A stretch of 18,137 bases of DNA. Source: JBNJEM01 sp051745935 (GTDB taxonomy: Bacteria; Planctomycetota; Planctomycetia; Pirellulales; Pirellulaceae). The stretch's first letter is position 1. The number at the start of each line of letters is the position of its first letter. This document shows positions 14,585 to 18,137 of this stretch, in pieces. A program made the translations under genes and the position numbers. The notes under the pieces are model-generated. The model was not told the DNA's origin and did no database searches. It saw nothing but the letters and a program-made list of their open reading frames with translations. The stretch lies in assembly GCA_051745935.1 (NCBI GenBank), contig JBNJEM010000077.1, forward strand, positions 1-18,137, in the 5' to 3' direction.

Positions 14585-14626
14585 GAAAACCCTCGCTGTG
14601 GGAAGTCGAACACGGCGAGGGTTTTC
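14585..14626 (+). terminator. Strong hairpin, likely terminator or leader attenuator
   Basis: GAAAACCCTCGCTGTG pairs with CACGGCGAGGGTTTTC along 16 positions with a single T-G wobble and a 10-nt loop. The distal 3' arm ends in TTTTC and is followed by TGTTT. Because the arms contain AAAA/TTTT it could stop transcription from either side. It sits 25 bp before the Nif3-like gene and 18 bp after the small ORF. Confidence 0.55.
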
Positions 14627-14650
14627 TGTTTGGGGCTGTAAGGACTTTTC

Positions 14651-15448
14651 ATGCTTCAACTCACGAACATCCGCGGCTACATGGAACAATTTGCTCCTCT
14701 CGTGCTGGCCGAGGAATGGGACAATGTCGGATTATTGGCAGGGGATCCGGAATCGACCGTTGAGCGAGTGATGACGTGTTTAACCGTGACCCCACGGAGC
14801 GCCGAAGAGGCGGTGCAAGGAGACGCGGACCTAATCATAACACATCATCCCCTTCCTTTCCGGGGCATCAAGTGCATGGCGACCACGACGACGACTGGTC
14901 GACTTCTGTGGCAATTGATCTCGCATGAAATAGCGATCTACAGCCCTCACACCGCCTTCGATTCGGCGGCTCGGGGCATTAACCAACAATTGGCCGAGGG
15001 GCTGCAATTATCGGACATCGCGCCACTCATTCAGACGGACGCGTTGCCCGAGGGGGCGGGCACTGGACGGATCGGTTCTCTGGCGACCTCGGTACCACTG
15101 CGTCACCTAGCAAAGCGGCTTCAGGCATTCCTAGGGGTTGAGCAGCTCGAATTCGTCGGGAATCTGGACGCTCCGGTACAACGGATAGCGGTTGCTTGCG
15201 GGGCCGCGGGCGAGCTTCTTCCCGCCGCTCGACAAGCAAGCTGTGAAGTGTTAGTGCTGGGCGAGGCGAAGTTCCACACATGCCTGGAAGCCGAAGCCAA
15301 TGATGTTGCTCTGTTGCTGCCCGGCCATTTCGCGAGCGAACGGTTTGCCGTCGCGCGGTTGGCGAAGACTTTATCTTCCGAGTTCCCCGAACTGGACGTG
15401 TGGGCCAGCGCCAGCGAGTCGGATCCGATCGGTCACTTCAGGGGCTAG
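14651..15448 (+). CDS. Nif3-like dinuclear metal-centre protein, 265 aa
   Basis: This is a full-length member of the Nif3/YbgI (DUF34) family, which forms hexameric toroids with a dinuclear metal site in each subunit. The biochemical role is debated; GTP cyclohydrolase-related and metal-trafficking roles have been proposed. The five metal ligands of E. coli YbgI (His63, His64, Asp101, His215, Glu219) correspond to His65 and His66 in ITHHPLPFRG, Asp104 in SPHTAFDSA, and His226 and Glu230 in GHFASER. The N-terminal signature EEWDNVGLLAGDP is also intact. It is a cytoplasmic protein with no signal. The start at 14651 has AAGGA with about 7-nt spacing. A strong hairpin just upstream either insulates it or controls it. 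Confidence 0.93.
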   Translation: MLQLTNIRGYMEQFAPLVLAEEWDNVGLLAGDPESTVERVMTCLTVTPRSAEEAVQGDADLIITHHPLPFRGIKCMATTTTTGRLLWQLISHEIAIYSPHTAFDSAARGINQQLAEGLQLSDIAPLIQTDALPEGAGTGRIGSLATSVPLRHLAKRLQAFLGVEQLEFVGNLDAPVQRIAVACGAAGELLPAARQASCEVLVLGEAKFHTCLEAEANDVALLLPGHFASERFAVARLAKTLSSEFPELDVWASASESDPIGHFRG

Positions 15449-15586
15449 GGCTGTTGCCAAAACCTCGTCACCGGCAAGCAATACATTACAGCCGTCCACG
15501 CGAACTAAGCCACGGCTGAGGGCGCGGCCCGCGTGGCGTGTCAGATAGCGACCACCTTCTCGCTTGGCCTCTCGGCGGCCACGCGG

Positions 15587-16579
15587 TCATTCCGTGGATG
15601 CCAGGGCGAAATACGCCCGAACCAAAAACTTGAACGACAGCGACTTGGGACTGGGCCCCATCGCCTCGGACGCGTTCTGGTCGAGCGCCGAGCTCATGGC
15701 CGATCGGCCGGCGAGCCGCCGCACATAGGCCTGGTACTCGTAGCCGTACTCCTCTCCCGTCATGTCCGACTGGCCGGTGCCGTGCCCGGCCAGCGAGACG
15801 AGCGGGCCGAGGTCCACGCCGGCGGCGCGGGCGAGCGACCGCGCCTGCTCGCGCGCCTTGGCGAAGGCCTCGGCCATGGCCTTCTCGCGATCGGCGTCGC
15901 TGACGCGCGCCACGAACAGAAACACGGGCTCACCTTCCTTCACGGCCGATTCGTCGTAGCCGGGGCTCATGCCGGCCATTTCCTCCGCCAGTTCCCGCGC
16001 TTCGGGCGAGAGTTCGTCTTCCTCCTCCTCGCTCCCGGCCAGGTCGGCCTCCTTGATCTGTTGGCGAATGGACTCGGCCCGCCGGAGCACTTCCTCGGGT
16101 GTTTTGGCCTCCAGCGGCCATTCGGCGCGGAGCGTCATCGACACGGCAACCGACTCGGACGCCGTCAGGCCGGGCGGCGTGCGTTGGCCGCGACTGCGCA
16201 TGCGTTCCCGGATCATCTGCTCCATCTGTCGCTGCTGTCGCGACTGGCCGGCCGCAATCCTGGGCGCCTCGGTCTCGACCGAGTCCATGTCGGCCTTGAG
16301 CATTTCCAGTTGCAGCAGGGCCGCCTCCCGGCGAGTTTTGAGCTGGGCGAGCGCCTCGTCGAGCGTCTCCGCCTTGCCGGTCAGTTCGACGTGCATCCGG
16401 AGCAGGTCCGGCGGGCGCGACAACGTCACCACGCCCACGCCGGCCACGGTTTGTCCGGGCTGTTCGCCCCCAAGTTTGGCCCCAAGCATTTCCAGCTGTG
16501 CCCGGGCGTCCGAAGAACCAAACGCCACCGCAATGGCCAGCAGCATTCCGGCCAAACGTCTCATTCGATACATACTCAT
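15587..16579 (-). CDS. SIMPL/DUF541-domain exported protein, 330 aa
   Basis: A signal peptide (RRLAGMLLAIAVAFGSSDARA) predicts export. The SIMPL (DUF541) domain starts at about residue 42 (AGVGVVTLSRPPDLLRMHVE, then AETLDEALAQLKTRR and the D...ETEAPRI turn). It resumes at the C-terminus (SDADREKAMAEAFAKAREQA, then ARSLARAAGVDLGPLVSL). Between the halves lie Arg/Gln/Met-rich and Glu-rich low-complexity inserts (GQSRQQRQMEQMIRERMRSR; AGSEEEEDELSPEAREL) that are not in most family members. Family members are exported proteins of unclear biochemical role. The ATG at 16579 has GGAGG with a 7-nt spacer; a second ATG lies at 16573. It probably follows the HEAT-like gene in one transcript, with element A copy 5 in the 137-bp gap. 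Confidence 0.85.
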   Translation of the reverse strand: MSMYRMRRLAGMLLAIAVAFGSSDARAQLEMLGAKLGGEQPGQTVAGVGVVTLSRPPDLLRMHVELTGKAETLDEALAQLKTRREAALLQLEMLKADMDSVETEAPRIAAGQSRQQRQMEQMIRERMRSRGQRTPPGLTASESVAVSMTLRAEWPLEAKTPEEVLRRAESIRQQIKEADLAGSEEEEDELSPEARELAEEMAGMSPGYDESAVKEGEPVFLFVARVSDADREKAMAEAFAKAREQARSLARAAGVDLGPLVSLAGHGTGQSDMTGEEYGYEYQAYVRRLAGRSAMSSALDQNASEAMGPSPKSLSFKFLVRAYFALASTE

Positions 16580-16602
16580 GCGACTACCTCCAGGGAAAGA
16601 GT

Positions 16603-16709
16603 TACACTGGTCGCGGATGACTTTGTCCGCCGCGAGTCCGACCAACGGGAGGACGGCTTGCGCCGAGCAGCTTTCCACCCGCACGAATCCGACCGCCTGA
16701 AATATACAC
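16603..16709 (-). repeat. Element A, copy 5
   Basis: This is a full copy flanked by TACAC on both sides (16603-16607 and 16705-16709). It fills most of the gap between the HEAT-like gene stop (16717) and the SIMPL gene start (16579), in the stop-free orientation with respect to those genes. The separation of the direct repeats is 102 bp, against 100 bp in copies 1 and 2. Confidence 0.87.
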
Positions 16710-16716
16710 GTTGGAA

Positions 16717-18137
16717 TCATCGAAGCTGTTCCATGCCGACTTCATCCCGGATTTCCTTGCGCAGTTGCAGGACTTCCGGACCGCTCATGATGCGGATCGT
16801 CCAGTAGAAATCACGAATCGAATAATCGTCGAGTGTCTTGTAGATTTCGCGGAGCACGTCGATTCGGCTGGAATCGTCGAGCGTTGCGATGGCACGGTAA
16901 ACGAGCCGTTTGAGCGAGCCGGCGCGGCGGAAAACCCCGGACTCCATGTTCTCCTCGTCTCGTTCCCGCCACGCGCGCAACAGCGGCTCCAGGCCCTTTT
17001 CCTCGCCCAGCAACACGAGCAGGTATCCGGCCCGCGCCGCAAGCGTTGGATTGTCCTGGTCGAGCAACGGGCGCAGGTGTTCAGGACGCAACTCCGGCGG
17101 CAGTTCGGGCACCTTTGGGCCTTCGGGCCCGTAATGGGTTTCGATTTCCTCGTCGGCCACGTCCAGCTCGAGTGAGCCGGCCGAACCCTCGAGGAGGAAG
17201 TATTCCAGTTGGTCTTTCCCTTCGGCCAGATAGGTGACGGCCAGAGCCTTCTGGAAGTCGTCGTCCTGCCCCAGGGCGGCGACGGCGGTGGCGCGCCGCT
17301 CGGGCTCCGGCCGCGCGGCCAGGAGCACCTGAAACGCGGCGTTGCGAAGCAGTTCGCTGGCCATTTCATCACCGGCCAGCGGTTCGGCCGTCGCCGCCGC
17401 TTCGGCCGGGTCCACTTTCAAAAGCAGCGCCAAGGCGACCATCCGCTGCGCATCGCTGCCGGTGGCGATGCGCGGCTTCACGGCGCGCACCGCTTCGGCG
17501 CGAGCGGCCGGCGCGATGTGCTCCGTCGAACGGTAGTAACCCGAGCCGAAGTATATCTTCTGCAGTTCACGATGGATGGTGGAAACGAGCTGCTCGCCCC
17601 GCTCGTCACCGAGCATGTCCCAAAGTAATTCGGCCGCCCGCCGGTCGGGCACCGGCAGCAGGCTCCGTACGAGGCGATACCGTTCGTCGTCCTCGATCAT
17701 CTCCCAAAGCTGCTCGAAAGCGGCCCGACGCCGCGGCCACGCCAACCAGGGGAGTACAGCGACCGCGTCGCCGCGCACGCTGGGTTCGGCGCGAGCGGTT
17801 TCCAGCAGCACGGGGAGCGCTTCGTCCGCCAGGCCCAACGGGACCAGCGCCATCGCCGCCGCCATCCGCTCCCGGGCATCCTCGGCCGCCAACATCTTGC
17901 GCAAGGGATCGACCAGTTCGGCGGCGAACGGCGGACGGCCCTTCCCCTCCTGGAATCCTTCGAGCCAGCGGTCCCAATCAGGGCCCGGATCCAGCAAGTC
18001 GGCAACGGACAGTTCCTGGTCGTCCTCGCCGGCCCCTTCGCGTGCCGACGGGTCGGGACCTTCAACATCGGGCCCCTCCGGTTCCTGCCCCTCCGGTTCC
18101 TGCTCCTCCGGTTCGTCATCGACCGGTTGGCGCGCAG
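16717..18137 (-). CDS. HEAT-like repeat protein, N-terminus outside the window
   Basis: The frame is open to the window edge at 18137, so the true start is not visible. The visible 5' part encodes an acidic Pro/Glu/Gly linker with three 15-bp tandem units (QEPEG, QEPEG, DEPEE; 18073-18117). After LSVADLLD the rest is made of paired amphipathic helices such as RMAAAMALVPLGLADEALPV and RMVALALLLKVDPAEAAA, spaced like HEAT/Armadillo repeats. It also has helical blocks LRPEHLRPLLDQDN and AARAGYLLVLLGEEKGL. Such solenoids usually act as binding scaffolds; the partner is unknown. No catalytic motif is seen. It precedes the SIMPL gene on the same strand and is probably cotranscribed. An apparent TTG start at 17997 is not convincing because the upstream frame is uninterrupted. 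Confidence 0.8.
   Translation of the reverse strand, partial: ARQPVDDEPEEQEPEGQEPEGPDVEGPDPSAREGAGEDDQELSVADLLDPGPDWDRWLEGFQEGKGRPPFAAELVDPLRKMLAAEDARERMAAAMALVPLGLADEALPVLLETARAEPSVRGDAVAVLPWLAWPRRRAAFEQLWEMIEDDERYRLVRSLLPVPDRRAAELLWDMLGDERGEQLVSTIHRELQKIYFGSGYYRSTEHIAPAARAEAVRAVKPRIATGSDAQRMVALALLLKVDPAEAAATAEPLAGDEMASELLRNAAFQVLLAARPEPERRATAVAALGQDDDFQKALAVTYLAEGKDQLEYFLLEGSAGSLELDVADEEIETHYGPEGPKVPELPPELRPEHLRPLLDQDNPTLAARAGYLLVLLGEEKGLEPLLRAWRERDEENMESGVFRRAGSLKRLVYRAIATLDDSSRIDVLREIYKTLDDYSIRDFYWTIRIMSGPEVLQLRKEIRDEVGMEQLR
18073..18117. repeat. 15-bp tandem repeat in the HEAT-like gene
   Basis: Two identical units CCCCTCCGGTTCCTG and one diverged unit encode the minus-strand acidic linker (Q/D-EPE-G/E). 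The period is a multiple of three, so copy-number change would only alter linker length. Confidence 0.8.

Noticed and set aside
15449..15586. A gene fragment between the Nif3-like and SIMPL genes
   Set aside because: One minus frame is open (GGRYLTRHAGRALSRGLVRV), but it has no start, no ribosome site and runs into the antisense of the Nif3-like gene; I see no supported feature in this gap.
15533..16807. A 424-codon open frame on the plus strand
   Set aside because: It is antisense to the SIMPL gene, continues through element A copy 5, and is rich in Arg/His/Gly as expected from a shadow frame.

Overview
The window looks like a piece of a planctomycete chromosome, most likely in or near the Pirellulales. 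The evidence is the gene repertoire: two Tat-exported Gfo/Idh/MocA oxidoreductases and the remnant of a third, a lipoprotein made of 24-residue leucine-rich repeats, a GDSL-hydrolase remnant, a HEAT-like protein with an acidic leader, and a moderately GC-rich sequence with wide gaps. This placement is inference; there is no rRNA or other marker gene to fix it.

Layout. 1-1900: a minus-strand lipoprotein of unknown function and the C-terminal third of a decayed Gfo/Idh/MocA gene. 1956-4791: a plus-strand LRR lipoprotein converging on an intact Gfo/Idh/MocA gene. 5178-5594: a complete NikR-type nickel regulator. 8768-5880 (minus): an OmpR-type response regulator followed by its histidine kinase. 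8769-9848: about 1 kb without genes, holding an inverted-repeat element and a 16-bp tandem array. 11234-9849 (minus): a second intact Gfo/Idh/MocA gene. 11.4-12.2 kb: a decay zone with GDSL-hydrolase and transposase remnants. 12229-12990: a two-gene unit, the first gene frameshifted and the second a DUF2283-like gene carrying a 102-nt in-frame insertion. 14077-13322 (minus): an FKBP-type prolyl isomerase. 14475-15448: a possible small ORF, a strong hairpin, then a Nif3-like gene. 18137-15587 (minus): a HEAT-like gene cut by the window edge and a SIMPL/DUF541 gene.

The most interesting layer is the repeats. Element A (about 100 bp) occurs as four full copies (303, 1956, 12704, 16603), one truncated copy (4899) and one 27-bp inverted stub (1889). 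Three copies are flanked by copy-specific direct repeats (TAGAC, TATAC, TACAC), which points to transposition. Read in one direction its shared core has no stop codon in any of the three frames, and one copy sits in that direction and in frame inside the DUF2283-like gene. This is the behaviour known from Rickettsia palindromic elements, here in a planctomycete-like genome. Element B (about 240 bp, two inverted hairpins with core CCACGGGCTTGTCCCGTGG and CCGTTCACGGG-like ends) fills two gaps between converging genes, and half a copy lies between the response regulator and kinase. Element C (9024-9128) is a single candidate with 27-bp inverted ends bounded by TA.

Functionally, the Gfo/Idh/MocA proteins, LRR lipoprotein, FKBP, SIMPL protein and kinase sensor are all predicted to act outside the cytoplasm or in its membrane. 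NikR and the two-component pair are the regulators. No nickel transport or enzyme gene, and no obvious target of the two-component system, lies in the window.
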